Shown: positions 36,577 through 45,280, numbered from the stretch's first letter. The stretch: DNA of 64,000 nucleotides from JBBPZA01 sp963728925 (GCA_963728925.1 CAVSMB010000002.1:1-64000); one strand, 5' to 3'. The notes: generated from the letters alone by a model not told the origin. A program made the numbers and translations.

Positions 36577-36582
36577 ACGCTA
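36577..36582 (-). promoter_or_regulatory. Putative -10 element of the flippase gene
   Basis: TAGCGT on the minus strand, 9 nt upstream of the ATG at 36567. Confidence 0.4.
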
Positions 36583-36615
36583 GTACGGGGGGCCGATGGG
36601 GCGGCGCTCAGCGGC

Positions 36616-37290
36616 TCACCGCCCGCGGCGATCGTCGGTCTCGACGCGCCCCGCGGCGAGCAGGGCGACGCCTGGAAACTCGAGGCCGCTCGGCGTCTCG
36701 TACGGACGAGCGGCGTCCCAGGCGCGGGCGCGCAGCGTCTGCGTCGCCTCGTCGGGCAGCAACGCGAGCCGCTTCGCGAGCGGCCCGGCGAGCGCGGAGG
36801 TCCTGGCCCACCACTCCTCGAACGAGCCGACCCGAAGGGGCACGGGCAGCTCGGTGACCAGCGCGTCGCCCAGCCCGGCGTCGGTCAGCAGCCGGGCGAG
36901 CTCGTCGGGATCGCCGAGCGCGAAGGGGCCGGGGACGCCCGGTGGCGGTACGGGGGCCGCGAGCTGGGCGCTGACCGCGTCGAAGACGACGCCCAGCCAC
37001 GGGTTGCGCTCGCGCCGTCCCCACACGGCCACGGCGACCCGCCCGCCGGGCCGCAGCACACGCCGGATCTCGCCTGCCGCCCGCGCCGGGTCGAGCGCGA
37101 ACATCAACCCCTCACGGCAGAGGACGACGTCGTAGGAGGCGTCGGGCTGATCGATGTCCTCGAGGTCGAGCACGCGAGTGCTCACGTTCCCCAGGCCGCG
37201 AGCCTCGGCGCGCTCCAAGGCGATCGCCGTCATCCCGGCGGCCACGTCGGAGAGGACGACCTCGCCGCCCGGCGCGACCCGCTCCGGCGC
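36616..37290 (-). pseudogene. SAM methyltransferase lacking its N-terminus
   Basis: The minus strand reads APERVAPGGEVVLSDVAAGM, TRVLDLEDIDQPDASYDVVL, CREGLMFALDPARAAGEIRR and VLRPGGRVAVAVWG, a UbiE-type methyltransferase from just after motif I onward. The glycine-rich SAM loop and everything before it are missing; upstream of about 37290 the frame is unrelated, arginine-rich sequence. This break lies next to the horizontally acquired-looking PadR region and may mark its left edge. Confidence 0.65.
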
Positions 37291-37698
37291 ACGCAGGTGG
37301 GTGCGGTGAAGGAGACCACCGATGCACCGGATGCAACGGGTCGGGTCGAGTGGCGCTGGTAGACCGACGGTTTCTGGGTCCGACACTCGGCGGCGAGCGT
37401 GATGCCCTATCGAGGGCCGGGTCCGAGGCGCGCACTCGCTGCGGTCGCGCCGCTCGGCCGACTGCCCTGACCACAAACGTTCGCGCGCTTGGTTTGATCA
37501 CGCGGCGTGGTCCTTCGGCTGACCCCATCGGCGTCGGGGCCTCGCCGCGGATCACCGCGCGCTGCTTGCGCTCGAACGCAGGCCGAGGCAGGTCTCCCCG
37601 GTACACCGTCGCTGATGGCCCAGGGGTTCCCGCCGTTCGGGCCGTCAGGTGCACGAGCCGACGCCTCCCCGCAACATGGAGCTTGCGCCGCCGCTATT
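37291..37698. other. Gap upstream of the PadR operon
   Basis: No gene recognised. The stretch separates the truncated methyltransferase from the PadR promoter and has lower GC near its right end. Confidence 0.4.
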
Positions 37699-37732
37699 CA
37701 GTGCTACTATGTAGCAGTAGCCAGTAACACTG
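37699..37732 (+). promoter_or_regulatory. PadR operon promoter with overlapping operator palindromes
   Basis: An inverted repeat pairs CAGTGCTACT (37699-37708) with AGTAACACTG (37723-37732), one mismatch. Inside it is a shorter one, GCTACT / AGTAGC (37704-37709, 37716-37721). A possible -35 (TTGCGC, 37683) and -10 (TACTAT, 37705) with 16 bp spacing place the repeat over the start of transcription, as expected for an autorepressing PadR site. Confidence 0.6.
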
Positions 37733-37752
37733 AGTAGCTAAGGAGGTGTTCC

Positions 37753-38082
37753 GTGGGCAAACAGATGACGGAGATGCTCAAGGGCACGCTGGAGGGCATC
37801 GTCCTCGCGATCCTGTCCGGCCGGCCCGCGTACGGCTACGAGATCACGGCGTGGCTGCGGGATCAAGGCTTCTCCGACATCGCCGAAGGCACCGTCTACG
37901 CCCTGCTCGTCAGGACCGAGCAAAAGGGCCTCGTCGACGTGGAAAAGATCCCGTCCGAGAAGGGGCCGCCGCGCAAGGTGTATTCGCTCAACGCTCAGGG
38001 ACACGAATATCTCGAAGAGTTCTGGAAGACGTGGAGCTTCCTCACAGAACGACTCGAACAGCTCCACGAAGGAGGCAATTAG
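37753..38082 (+). CDS. PadR-family transcriptional regulator
   Basis: A 109-residue winged-helix regulator: MLKGTLEGIVLAILSGRPAY, the GYEITAWLRDQGF recognition region, IAEGTVYALLVRTEQKGLV and the PPRKVYSLNAQGHEYLEEFW wing and dimer helix. It usually represses an efflux operon until a drug binds. A strong AAGGAGGTG site sits 6 bp before GTG 37753. It heads an operon with a DUF1048 gene and an ABC exporter, now destroyed by insertions. Confidence 0.92.
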   Translation: MGKQMTEMLKGTLEGIVLAILSGRPAYGYEITAWLRDQGFSDIAEGTVYALLVRTEQKGLVDVEKIPSEKGPPRKVYSLNAQGHEYLEEFWKTWSFLTERLEQLHEGGN

Positions 38083-38084
38083 AC

Positions 38085-38447
38085 ATGGCCATTGGGTGGA
38101 TCGAGCAGAAGAGGCGCTACCGGCAGTACAAGGCGCGCACGAAACAGCTTCCCGCGGACTACCACACGGCGATCGACGCGCTGGAGCGGTACCTGACGTT
38201 CTTCGGGCCGACGAAGGGGGACAGCCTGCTGGCGATGCTGGAGGATCTTGCCGATCTCTTCGAGCAGAGCGCGGCGAACGGAACCCCGATCCGCGCGATC
38301 GTCGGGGAAGACCCTGTCGAGTTCGCCGAGGCGTTTCAACGGAACTACCCGGAAGGTCAGTGGATCAGCCGGGAGCGGGAAGGCCTGACCAACGCCATCG
38401 AGCGCGCCGCCGGAGAAGACACCGGAAATGAAGAGAGGGCGGTCTGA
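38085..38447 (+). CDS. DUF1048 family protein
   Basis: A 120-residue helical protein (IEQKRRYRQYKARTKQLPAD, IDALERYLTFFGPTKGDSLL, MLEDLADLFEQSAANGTPIR). DUF1048 proteins are regularly encoded between a PadR regulator and an ABC exporter; their role is unknown. GGAGG lies 10 bp before ATG 38085. The ATG of the ATPase gene overlaps its TGA (ATGA context at 38447). Confidence 0.88.
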   Translation: MAIGWIEQKRRYRQYKARTKQLPADYHTAIDALERYLTFFGPTKGDSLLAMLEDLADLFEQSAANGTPIRAIVGEDPVEFAEAFQRNYPEGQWISREREGLTNAIERAAGEDTGNEERAV

Positions 38448-38946
38448 TGACAACACAGCAAGCCCCGACGATCCATGTGCAGGGCCTGGAGAAGTCGTAC
38501 AAGAAGCTCGAGGTGCTGCGCGGCGCGGAGTTCGACGTCGCGCGGGGCAGCATTTTCGCCCTGCTCGGCTCGAACGGGGCGGGCAAGACCACGGTCGTGA
38601 AGATCCTGTCCACGCTGCTCAAGGCCGACGCGGGGACAGCCAGCGTCAACGGCTTCGATGTCGACACGCAGGCTGCGGACGTGCGGGAGTCCATCAGCCT
38701 CACCGGACAGTTCGCGGCCGTCGACGAAATCCTCAGCGGGCGGGAGAACCTCGTGCTAGTCGCCCAGTTGCGGCAGGTCAAGAACCCGGGCGCGATCGCG
38801 GATGACCTGCTCGATCGTTTCTCGCTGACCGACGCGGCCGCGCGGAAGGTGTCGACGTATTCGGGTGGCATGCGCCGCCGCCTCGACATCGCGATGAGCC
38901 TCATCGGGTCGGGTCGCCGGGAGCATCGCAGCTCCCGGCTCCCACG

Positions 38947-38980
38947 GATCCCGGCGTGACAGTCTCCCGTCACCGGGCTC
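38947..38980 (-). ncRNA. Group II intron domain V
   Basis: On the minus strand a 34-nt hairpin starts with GAGCCCGGTGAC, has a short purine loop, and closes with GTCAC, a two-base GC bulge and CCGGGATC. The AGC triad and 34-nt length are diagnostic of the catalytic domain V. A domain VI hairpin (CCGGGAGC / GCTCCCGG, 38917-38938) follows. Confidence 0.8.
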
Positions 38981-38993
38981 TTCTCACCGGCCG

Positions 38994-40238
38994 TCAGTAG
39001 TTGCGGACCAGTCGCCAATGAACGAAGAGGCCGGGTTGCCTCATCAGCAGCTCCGTCCACCATCGGTCAAAGCGCTTGGCGCTCCGCAGTCGCCGATATT
39101 TCCTTGCAGCCCAGCGCCTCAGGTAGGAACTGACACGCTGCAGGAGCGGATCCATCCCCGACCGGTAGTACCGGCCGTAGTAGTTGATCCACCCGGCCAC
39201 GATGGGGTTCAGCCATCTCGCTAGGTCGTCGAGGGTCAGGTCAGTGCGCTTCGGTATCCGCATCTCGCGTAGCCGATCGCTCTTGGCCTTCAGCGCCTCG
39301 GGGCTGATCGCCGGCAGGAACGACGTGAAGTTCACGCCGTGTTTGCTGCGTGCCTCCCGGGGTCGGAAGGCGTACCCGAGGAAGGTCAACGAGGTGTGCT
39401 CGTGGTCGCCCCGACGGTTGCTGTCCTTGCAATAGACGATCCTCGTCTTGTCGGGGTGGAGCCGCAGGCCCACCTCTTCCATCCGCTTGATGATCCCGGC
39501 CAGCACCACCTCAGCCTGCGCTCTGCTCCTGCAGTGCACGATGGCGTCATCAGCGAAGCGCTCGAACGGACAGTCGGGATGGTTCCGGACCATCCACAGA
39601 TCGAACGCATAGTGCATGAACAGGTTCGCCAGGCACGGCGAAATCGCCGAGCCCTGCGGAGTTCCTTTGCTTCGCTTCTCAAGGGTGCCGTCCGAGTGCT
39701 CGAGCGGCGCTTGAAGCCACCGCTTGATGTACAGCAGCACCCATCGGCAGTCGGTGACCGCCTCGACCGCACGAACCACGAGGTCCCACGGCACCTCGTC
39801 GAAGAACTTCTGGACGTCGAGATCGATCGCCCAGTCGAACTTCCAGCACCGCTCCCGGCATGCCGCGAGCGCATCATGGGCCGACTTCTTCGGCCGGTAG
39901 CCATAGGAGTCCTGATGAAACCGGGGCTCCACCAACCGCTCCAAGAACATGGCTGCCACCGTCTGCGCGACCCTGTCTGCGATCGTCGGCACGCCGAGCA
40001 CACGAACACCCGGGCCGTGCGGCTTGGAAATCTCGACCGCCCTGACCGGCGGTGGAAACCAGGTCCCCGAGCTCATCCGATTCCAGACCTTGTAGAGGTT
40101 GCCCTCCAGATCCTCCTCGAACTGCTCGAGATCCTGCCCATCCACGCCGGGGGCGCCCTTGTTGGCCTTGACCCGCCGCCACGCCTCCCACACCAGCTGC
40201 TTGGGAATCGCAAACGACTTGCCTTCAGGCTTTGGCAT
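38994..40238 (-). CDS. ltrA: Group II intron-encoded reverse transcriptase/maturase
   Basis: 414 residues. RT blocks include VPTIADRVAQTVAAMFLERL, the SYGYRPKKSAHDAL motif, a WAIDLDVQKFFDEVPWDLVV metal-binding Asp, KGTPQGSAISPCLANLFMHY and the catalytic FADD (228-231; FADD instead of YADD, a common variant). A thumb/domain X follows (LTFLGYAFRPR to RKYRRLRSAKRFDRWWTEL). No HNH endonuclease is present, as in endonuclease-less lineages that use replication-fork primers. ATG 40238 follows a GGGAGGAAG site. The protein would assist splicing and retrohoming of its own RNA, but the IS66-type insertion upstream separates it from the 5' domains. Confidence 0.92.
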   Translation of the reverse strand: MPKPEGKSFAIPKQLVWEAWRRVKANKGAPGVDGQDLEQFEEDLEGNLYKVWNRMSSGTWFPPPVRAVEISKPHGPGVRVLGVPTIADRVAQTVAAMFLERLVEPRFHQDSYGYRPKKSAHDALAACRERCWKFDWAIDLDVQKFFDEVPWDLVVRAVEAVTDCRWVLLYIKRWLQAPLEHSDGTLEKRSKGTPQGSAISPCLANLFMHYAFDLWMVRNHPDCPFERFADDAIVHCRSRAQAEVVLAGIIKRMEEVGLRLHPDKTRIVYCKDSNRRGDHEHTSLTFLGYAFRPREARSKHGVNFTSFLPAISPEALKAKSDRLREMRIPKRTDLTLDDLARWLNPIVAGWINYYGRYYRSGMDPLLQRVSSYLRRWAARKYRRLRSAKRFDRWWTELLMRQPGLFVHWRLVRNY

Positions 40239-40329
40239 ATCTCTTCTCGCTTCCTCCCGGGACTGACGCCCCGGTTGATCGATTGGACATCCCTGGTGAC
40301 CCGGCCCCTTCGCTCCACCCCCACCCCAG

Positions 40330-40337
40330 CGAGCAGG
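40330..40337. repeat. Target duplication of the IS66-type element
   Basis: CGAGCAGG here is repeated at 41799-41806, directly outside both element ends. Eight bp is the normal IS66 duplication. Confidence 0.8.
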
Positions 40338-41798
40338 GTACCCATTCAGGGGGTTCACGGTCCGGCGGGCAGCAGTGACGGCGTGGGTCGGCCGTTGAGT
40401 GCTGCGGTGATGGCCTGGAGCAGGTAGTCGTGGAGGCCGCGGCCTTGGAGGCGGCAGGTCTCGCGGACGGTCAGCAGCCGTTCGATGAAACGGTCGCCGT
40501 GGGCGGTGCGGGTGCCGCCACTGCGTTTGCGCAGCAGCACGGCGAACCTGAGCGCGCGCTCGGCGCGGTTGTTGGTCGGCTGCACGCCGGGGATTTCGGT
40601 GAAATTCCACAGCGCCGGCCAGAGGTCCAGCAGCCCGGCGCAGAAGCGGCTGGTGCGGTCGTCGCGCATGCGGGCGCCCTGCTCGAGCAGGTCCATGAGG
40701 CGATCGTGCAGGTCTAGCAGCTCGGGCTCATGCCAGCCGACCAGGCGACCCTGCGCTTGGTGGGCGCGGTGGACGGCGAGGATCTCGCCGGCGGTCTGCT
40801 TGAGCGCGCGTCCGAGCTTGGCGATCCGCCCGCCGCGGTCGGCCAGCGCCTGGAAATCCCTGACCAGATGGCTCCAACAGGCCTGACGTCGCTCCCGGTC
40901 GATCCAGGCATAGGCGCCGTAGCGATCGCTGACCAGCACGCCCTTGAAGTCTTCGCCGAGCAGGTCCTTGGCGATCCTGGCGGCGCGCGAGTCGGTCAGG
41001 TGGTAGACGGCGATCTCATCGGTGCTGGCCAGCCACGCCCAGCGCCGCAGCGCCGGCCAGCGCCAGCCGGTCTCATCGGCGTGCACGACCGGCTGCTCGC
41101 CGACGGCGTCGGCGAGCGCGTCGTAGGCGCCGGCCAGCGCCTGGCTGGCGCGCTTGCAGATCGCCTCCACCGACGCGGCCGTCATCGGACAGCCGAAGGT
41201 GTCGACCACGAACTTGGCGACCTCTTCGCGCGACATGTGCGCGCTCAACCCCACGACCGTCGCGCATAGGTTGGGGCCGAACGCCCCCGCCGGCGTTCCC
41301 GCGGGGACGCCGGCGAGCGTGACCTTGCCGCAGCAGCGACAGCGCCGCCGCAGCCGCTGGTGCTCGGTCACGTAGCAGACGACCGCCGGCAGCTCCCAGA
41401 CCTGGTGGCAGACCGGGTCGCCGACCGGCTCACCATCGCCCAGATCCACACCGCAGCCCGAGCAACGCCCGGGCGGGTGCTCGACCGTCGCGTCGGGATC
41501 GGCGACCATCTCGCGGCGATGGCCCTCATGGCCGGGCTGACCACCCGGCTTACGACCCGACGACTCGCGCCCACGACGCTTGGGCGCCTGCGGCGGATCG
41601 CTGGACGGCGGCCGCGAGCTGTTGGTCGAGTTCTGCCCCAACCGCCGCCGCAACTCCTCAAGCTCCGCCATCACCGTCGCCAACTGCTCACGCAACGAGG
41701 CGTTCTCCGCCCTCAGCTCCCCAACCTCATCCGACCCCGCCACGCTTCATAACTTCGCCCCCCACCCGCCAACCCCTCGCGACCCCCTGAATACGTAC
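40338..41798 (-). mobile_element. IS66-family insertion (tnpC only) nested in the group II intron
   Basis: 1,461 bp ending in inverted repeats that begin GTAC and share ATTCAGGGGGT (40338 side and 41798 side), flanked by an 8-bp duplication. It carries a single transposase gene without tnpA/tnpB, the layout of the ISBst12-like subgroup. It sits about 100 bp upstream of the intron RT start, so it inserted after the intron arrived and would interrupt the intron RNA. Confidence 0.85.
40355..41743 (-). CDS. tnpC: IS66-family transposase TnpC
   Basis: 462 residues, complete. It has an N-terminal coiled coil (ENASLREQLATVMAELEELR), a linker with SSDPPQAPKRRGRE, a zinc finger (CSGCG...RCRCCGKV), and the DDE catalytic core with HADETGWRW, VLVSDRYGAYAW and NNRAERALR. 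The end LHDYLLQAITAALNGRPTPS is typical. The frame is intact and the element looks recent. Confidence 0.95.
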   Translation of the reverse strand: MAGSDEVGELRAENASLREQLATVMAELEELRRRLGQNSTNSSRPPSSDPPQAPKRRGRESSGRKPGGQPGHEGHRREMVADPDATVEHPPGRCSGCGVDLGDGEPVGDPVCHQVWELPAVVCYVTEHQRLRRRCRCCGKVTLAGVPAGTPAGAFGPNLCATVVGLSAHMSREEVAKFVVDTFGCPMTAASVEAICKRASQALAGAYDALADAVGEQPVVHADETGWRWPALRRWAWLASTDEIAVYHLTDSRAARIAKDLLGEDFKGVLVSDRYGAYAWIDRERRQACWSHLVRDFQALADRGGRIAKLGRALKQTAGEILAVHRAHQAQGRLVGWHEPELLDLHDRLMDLLEQGARMRDDRTSRFCAGLLDLWPALWNFTEIPGVQPTNNRAERALRFAVLLRKRSGGTRTAHGDRFIERLLTVRETCRLQGRGLHDYLLQAITAALNGRPTPSLLPAGP

Positions 41799-43049
41799 CG
41801 AGCAGGAGCTTCTCGGCTACTACGAGCCGGTCCGCCAGCGAGCGCCGCGACCGGTACTCAATGCCTCGGGTTTCCGCCCTCGGCACGCTCCCTCTCGCGA
41901 CCTTTGGGGCCTACGACCCCGGACGACGCTTTCGACGCTCGCCTTCTCACGTTCCATGCAAGAGCCGCAGACCAGGATCACGCCGCCTCTACGCCGGACA
42001 CCACCTGGCCAGCAACGCGGGCAGCCGCCAGGCTCATCCCGAGGACAAATCCGCTCCTCGGTTTCGATGTCATCTCAACCGGTTTCGACGCCTCAAACGA
42101 CGACGCCCGACCCGAGCACGCGCCCCGGCCAGACGATTCTGGAACGCCTTCCTGATCCCCACCTGACGCGATCTAGCGCGCCGTCTCCCTGTCGCTCACC
42201 ACGACGGTCTTCAGCCAACGCAGCACAGGGTGGTTTGACGCCTACCCCCGCAGGGCCGACGCCGGAGGGCCAACAAGCCTCCATCTCTCGCACAGCACCG
42301 CCTTTAGAAACCGCTTCCTACATCAGCCTCCTCTTGCGTTCATGACACACGAATCCCCCGGTCATCTTCCTCGACGAGCCGACGACCGGGCTTGACCCCC
42401 AGGGGCGCATCGAGGTGTGGCAGACCATCAAGGAACTCGCCGAGCACGGCACCACGGTGCTGCTCACGACGCAGTATCTGGACGAGGCCGAACAACTCGC
42501 CGACCGGATCGCGATCATCCACGAGGGTCGGATCATCGTGAACGGCACTCTCACCGAGCTCGAGCAGCTCCTCCCGCCCGCCAAGGTCGAATACGTCGAG
42601 AAGCAGCCGACCCTCGAAGACGTCTTCCTCGCCATCGTCGGTGACGACGGCAAGCACGGCGACGCTGACAATCCCCGCAGCGTCGGCACGGACGAGTAAG
42701 GAACAACAATGACCACGCATTTCTTCGGCGGCACCGCCGTCCTGCTGGGACGATCCCTGCGCCACATCACGCGCAGCCCGGACACCATCATCACGACCAC
42801 GATCATGCCGGTCGCCTTCATGCTGCTGTTCGTCTACGTGTTCGGCGGCGCGATCAACTCAGGGTCGGATTCGTACGTGAACTACCTGCTGCCCGGCATT
42901 CTGCTCATCACGATCGCCTCGGGCATCTCCTAAACCGCATTCCGGCTCTTCCTGGATATGAAGAGCGGCATCTTCGAGCGATTCCAGTCCATGCCGATCG
43001 CACGGTCGTCGGTCCTGTGGGCGCACGTGCTGACCTCGCTCGTCGCCAA

Positions 43050-43054
43050 TCTGA
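43050..43054. repeat. Target duplication of the IS1380-family element
   Basis: TCTGA here is repeated at 46898-46902, immediately outside the element ends. Confidence 0.75.
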
Positions 43055-43097
43055 CCTAGATCAGTGAGTAACGCTGCGGGGGTCGTGTTGGCGGCTG

Positions 43098-43105
43098 GTT
43101 TGATT
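43098..43105. repeat. Target duplication of the ISKra4-type element
   Basis: GTTTGATT here is repeated at 45121-45128, directly outside the element ends. Confidence 0.75.
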
Positions 43106-43114
43106 TGGGCGTGG

Positions 43115-44566
43115 CTACTTCAGGACGACCTGCCAGGCCGGGTATAGGCGCTGTTGGTCGCGTTCGATGTGGTGTTCCCAGTAGGTGTCGAAGTCGCTTG
43201 AGAGGTGGAGGGCGCGGAGGCGTAGGAGGGCTTCGGCGGTTTCTTGGGTCCAGCGCATGCCGGATCGCTCGAAGCGGTCGCGGATGAGGTTCTTGCAGGC
43301 GCCTTCGACGGTGCCTGAGGCGATCGGCCAGCCGTTGGCGAGGTAGGCGTCGTAGCGCATCCGCCCGCGGTTGCGCCGGTAGTAGGCGGCGACATCGAGC
43401 AGCGTCTTGGCCTTGTTGCCGTTGAGTCGGCGCTTGGTGACGATCAGCTTTAGGCCCTTGACGACCTGGTCGACATCGCCTTCGAGGATGCGCTTGGCGC
43501 GCTGGTAGACGAACGCTTGGGCCTCGGGGCTGCCTTCGCGATGAAGGACGTGGGCGGCCTTCCAGAGCTTCTCGAGCGCGTGCAGGAGGTCGAGCACGAG
43601 GGTCACGTCTTCGAAGCTGTCGGCGACGCGGTGCTGGAGCGCGCGTTCGCCGTCGGTGACGATCACCCAGGTGCGCTGGCGGTCAGGGTCGCGGCGGGTC
43701 ATCTCGGCCTTGACGTCGGCGATGAACGTGTCCTTGTCGGCGGTCAGGCTCGCCCACACGCGCTTGTGGCCGGGTCTCGGGCGAGGCTGGCGCTCGCGGC
43801 GCTCGCCGGCGTCAAACAGGCTGTCGAGGACCTCCTGTGGGGTGCGCACGACGGGCGCCTGGTTGTGCACGGCGGCGACGGTCGCCATCCGCTTCTTGTT
43901 GGCCTTCTGTCCCTTGCCGCGGCGGACGACGCGCAGCGCGCGCTCGGGCTTGACCATCGGGATGCCCTTGCAGTCGATCGCCGCGACGAGGATCTCGCCC
44001 TGGGCGGGCTTGACTTCGGCCGCCTCGCGCTGTGCGTAGAAGCCGTCGAAGTCCACGGCCGCCTCGCGGACCAGCTGCTCGGCCGAGCGCTTGGGCACCG
44101 TCACGCCGGTCATCTCGGCGAAGAAACCGATCGCCTCGTCGAACGGCGAGCAGACGACCGCGCGCAGCAGCCGTCGCTGGCACTCGTAGCTGTAGATCCG
44201 CCGCGGCAGCCGCAGCTGCCGGTCGAGCGGGTGGACCGCTCGGTGACCCGGCGCCACGTACGCCATCCGCGTGATGCGCACCTCGCCGAACAGCGTCAGG
44301 ACAGGGCGCGTGTGGCATCGCTTGCAGCCCAGCCGCACAGGCCCCTCGGGGCGCTGGACGACGATCGCCTGACCGACGTCGCCGTCGCCGCGTGCGTCGA
44401 CGTGGGCCTGCAGCAGCAGCCGCACAAGCTCGCGGCCGCGGCGCTCTGACTCGCACTCGACCGCGCCAAGCTCAAGCTGCTGGCTGGCGGCGCGCTGGAG
44501 GAAGCGCTCGAGCTGCGAGAACGCCTCGACCCCGCTCGCCGGCTCGCGCTTGGCCGTCCATCGCAA
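43115..44566 (-). CDS. ISKra4-family transposase
   Basis: 483 residues from TTG 44566 (a later in-frame start is possible). It has a CKRCHTRPVLTLFGEV zinc-ribbon-like region, then the DDE core: VAAIDCKGIPMVKPER, WVIVTDGERALQHRVA with LVLDLLHALEKLWKAAHVLH, and the catalytic Glu in SGTVEGACKNLIRDRFERSG. The last residues overlap the left inverted repeat zone. The frame is complete. Confidence 0.9.
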   Translation of the reverse strand: MRWTAKREPASGVEAFSQLERFLQRAASQQLELGAVECESERRGRELVRLLLQAHVDARGDGDVGQAIVVQRPEGPVRLGCKRCHTRPVLTLFGEVRITRMAYVAPGHRAVHPLDRQLRLPRRIYSYECQRRLLRAVVCSPFDEAIGFFAEMTGVTVPKRSAEQLVREAAVDFDGFYAQREAAEVKPAQGEILVAAIDCKGIPMVKPERALRVVRRGKGQKANKKRMATVAAVHNQAPVVRTPQEVLDSLFDAGERRERQPRPRPGHKRVWASLTADKDTFIADVKAEMTRRDPDRQRTWVIVTDGERALQHRVADSFEDVTLVLDLLHALEKLWKAAHVLHREGSPEAQAFVYQRAKRILEGDVDQVVKGLKLIVTKRRLNGNKAKTLLDVAAYYRRNRGRMRYDAYLANGWPIASGTVEGACKNLIRDRFERSGMRWTQETAEALLRLRALHLSSDFDTYWEHHIERDQQRLYPAWQVVLK

Positions 44567-44567
44567 G

Positions 44568-44588
44568 CGTCCAGTATGCTACTGGACG
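44568..44588. promoter_or_regulatory. Palindrome between the divergent genes of the ISKra4-type element
   Basis: CGTCCAGTA and TACTGGACG form a perfect 9-bp inverted repeat around TGC. It fills the whole 22-bp gap between the transposase TTG and the accessory gene ATG, so a protein bound here would block both genes. Confidence 0.5.
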
Positions 44589-44996
44589 ATGACGGAACGC
44601 GAGCCCTCCCCCGAGCGGCGACGGGAGCGCCTGCGCGCCGACTACGAGGCGGCCAAGGCGAGGATCGCCGAGGTCGGCTTCACCTGCGAGGGATCGCTCG
44701 TCGAGCGCTACACGACCTGCAACAACCCCAACTGCCGCTGCCAAGACCCCGACCAGCGGCACGGCCCCTACTGGCAGCTCTCCTGGAAAGACGGCGGCAC
44801 GACCGTCTCCAAGCTGCTCTCAGCCGAGGACGCCGCCCTCTACCGCGAGTGGATCGACAACCGCCGCCGCCTCCAAGCCGCGCTCGAGCAGATGCGAGAC
44901 CTCTCCCGCCGAGCCGGCGAGCAGATCCTCACCGCCAAAGGCCGACCCTTCCACGGCCCCAACCGCCCGCGGCCACAGCGCCGCTCAGCCCGCTAG
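44589..44996 (+). CDS. DUF6788-like accessory protein of the ISKra4-type element
   Basis: 135 residues: helical N-terminus (RRRERLRADYEAAKARIAEV), a cysteine cluster TTCNNPNCRCQDPDQRHGPY that could bind zinc, a WQLSWKDGGTTVSKLLS strand segment, and a C-terminal helix LQAALEQMRDLSRRAGEQIL. Proteins of this kind often accompany ISKra4-like transposases; their role (repressor, target chooser or cofactor) is unknown. ATG 44589 abuts the palindrome. The gene lies inside the element ends and so moves with it. Confidence 0.72.
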   Translation: MTEREPSPERRRERLRADYEAAKARIAEVGFTCEGSLVERYTTCNNPNCRCQDPDQRHGPYWQLSWKDGGTTVSKLLSAEDAALYREWIDNRRRLQAALEQMRDLSRRAGEQILTAKGRPFHGPNRPRPQRRSAR

Positions 44997-45280
44997 AAGC
45001 CCACCCGAACCCGGGGACATCGCGATATCCCCCGGGTTCGCGCACCGAAACACGCCCCCGACGGCCGCCAAACCCGCGGACTACCAGGCACTTCCCACTC
45101 GTCCTGAAGTAGCCACACCCGTTTGATTGTCGGATGATGGCGGGCGCGTGGTCGAGGAGGTGTTGGTTTGCTCGGGGTGGTGTGAGCCGGGGCGGGGGCG
45201 CCGATCGCGCTCGTTCTCGAGGTCGCCGAGCTGGGCGGTGCTGCGGACGGTCGATGTCGGCGGCGGGGAGCTTTGTTGGA

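Larger units (their letters stand above)
38908..42350 (-). mobile_element. Group II intron, antisense to its host gene
   Basis: Boundaries are set by three independent signs: exact in-frame rejoining of the ATPase exons, a 5' end GTGTG (at 42350, minus strand) and a 3' end AC (at 38908). A 34-nt domain V hairpin and a domain VI hairpin lie just before the 3' end. An A seven nt from the end is a candidate branch point. The body encodes a reverse transcriptase. The region 41807-42350 should hold the 5' RNA domains I-III. Without the nested IS66-type element the intron would be 1,974 bp. Confidence 0.85.
38447..42699 (+). pseudogene. ABC transporter ATPase split by a group II intron
   Basis: Exon 1 (38447-38907) gives Walker A (LLGSNGAGKTTVVKIL), Q-loop region and the STYSGGMRRRLDIAMSLIG signature. 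Exon 2 (42351-42699) resumes NPPVIFLDEPTTGLDPQGRI (Walker B), the switch His region and a DrrA-like end. Joining them gives 810 bp, an uninterrupted 269-residue DrrA-type multidrug-export ATPase. The intron lies antisense, so splicing cannot repair the mRNA and the gene is broken. As it stands exon 1 would read on to a stop at 38959. Confidence 0.92.
43106..45120. mobile_element. ISKra4-family element nested in the IS1380-family element
   Basis: 2,015 bp bounded by inverted repeats: GTGGCTACTTCAGGACGA at 43111-43128 is matched perfectly by 45099-45116, and GGG/CCC extends both ends. An 8-bp duplication flanks it. It carries two divergent genes, a transposase and a small DUF6788-like accessory gene, separated by a palindrome. 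Confidence 0.82.

Noticed and set aside
38994..40238. Reverse transcriptase as a retron, DGR or defence RT
   Set aside because: No template/variable repeat, no msr/msd-like hairpins or effector gene; domain V, domain VI and intron end consensus identify a group II intron.
44589..44996. Toxin-antitoxin partner reading of the small gene in the ISKra4-type element
   Set aside because: It has no toxin or antitoxin motif, no second small gene beside it, and lies inside the element ends, so an accessory transposition role is simpler.
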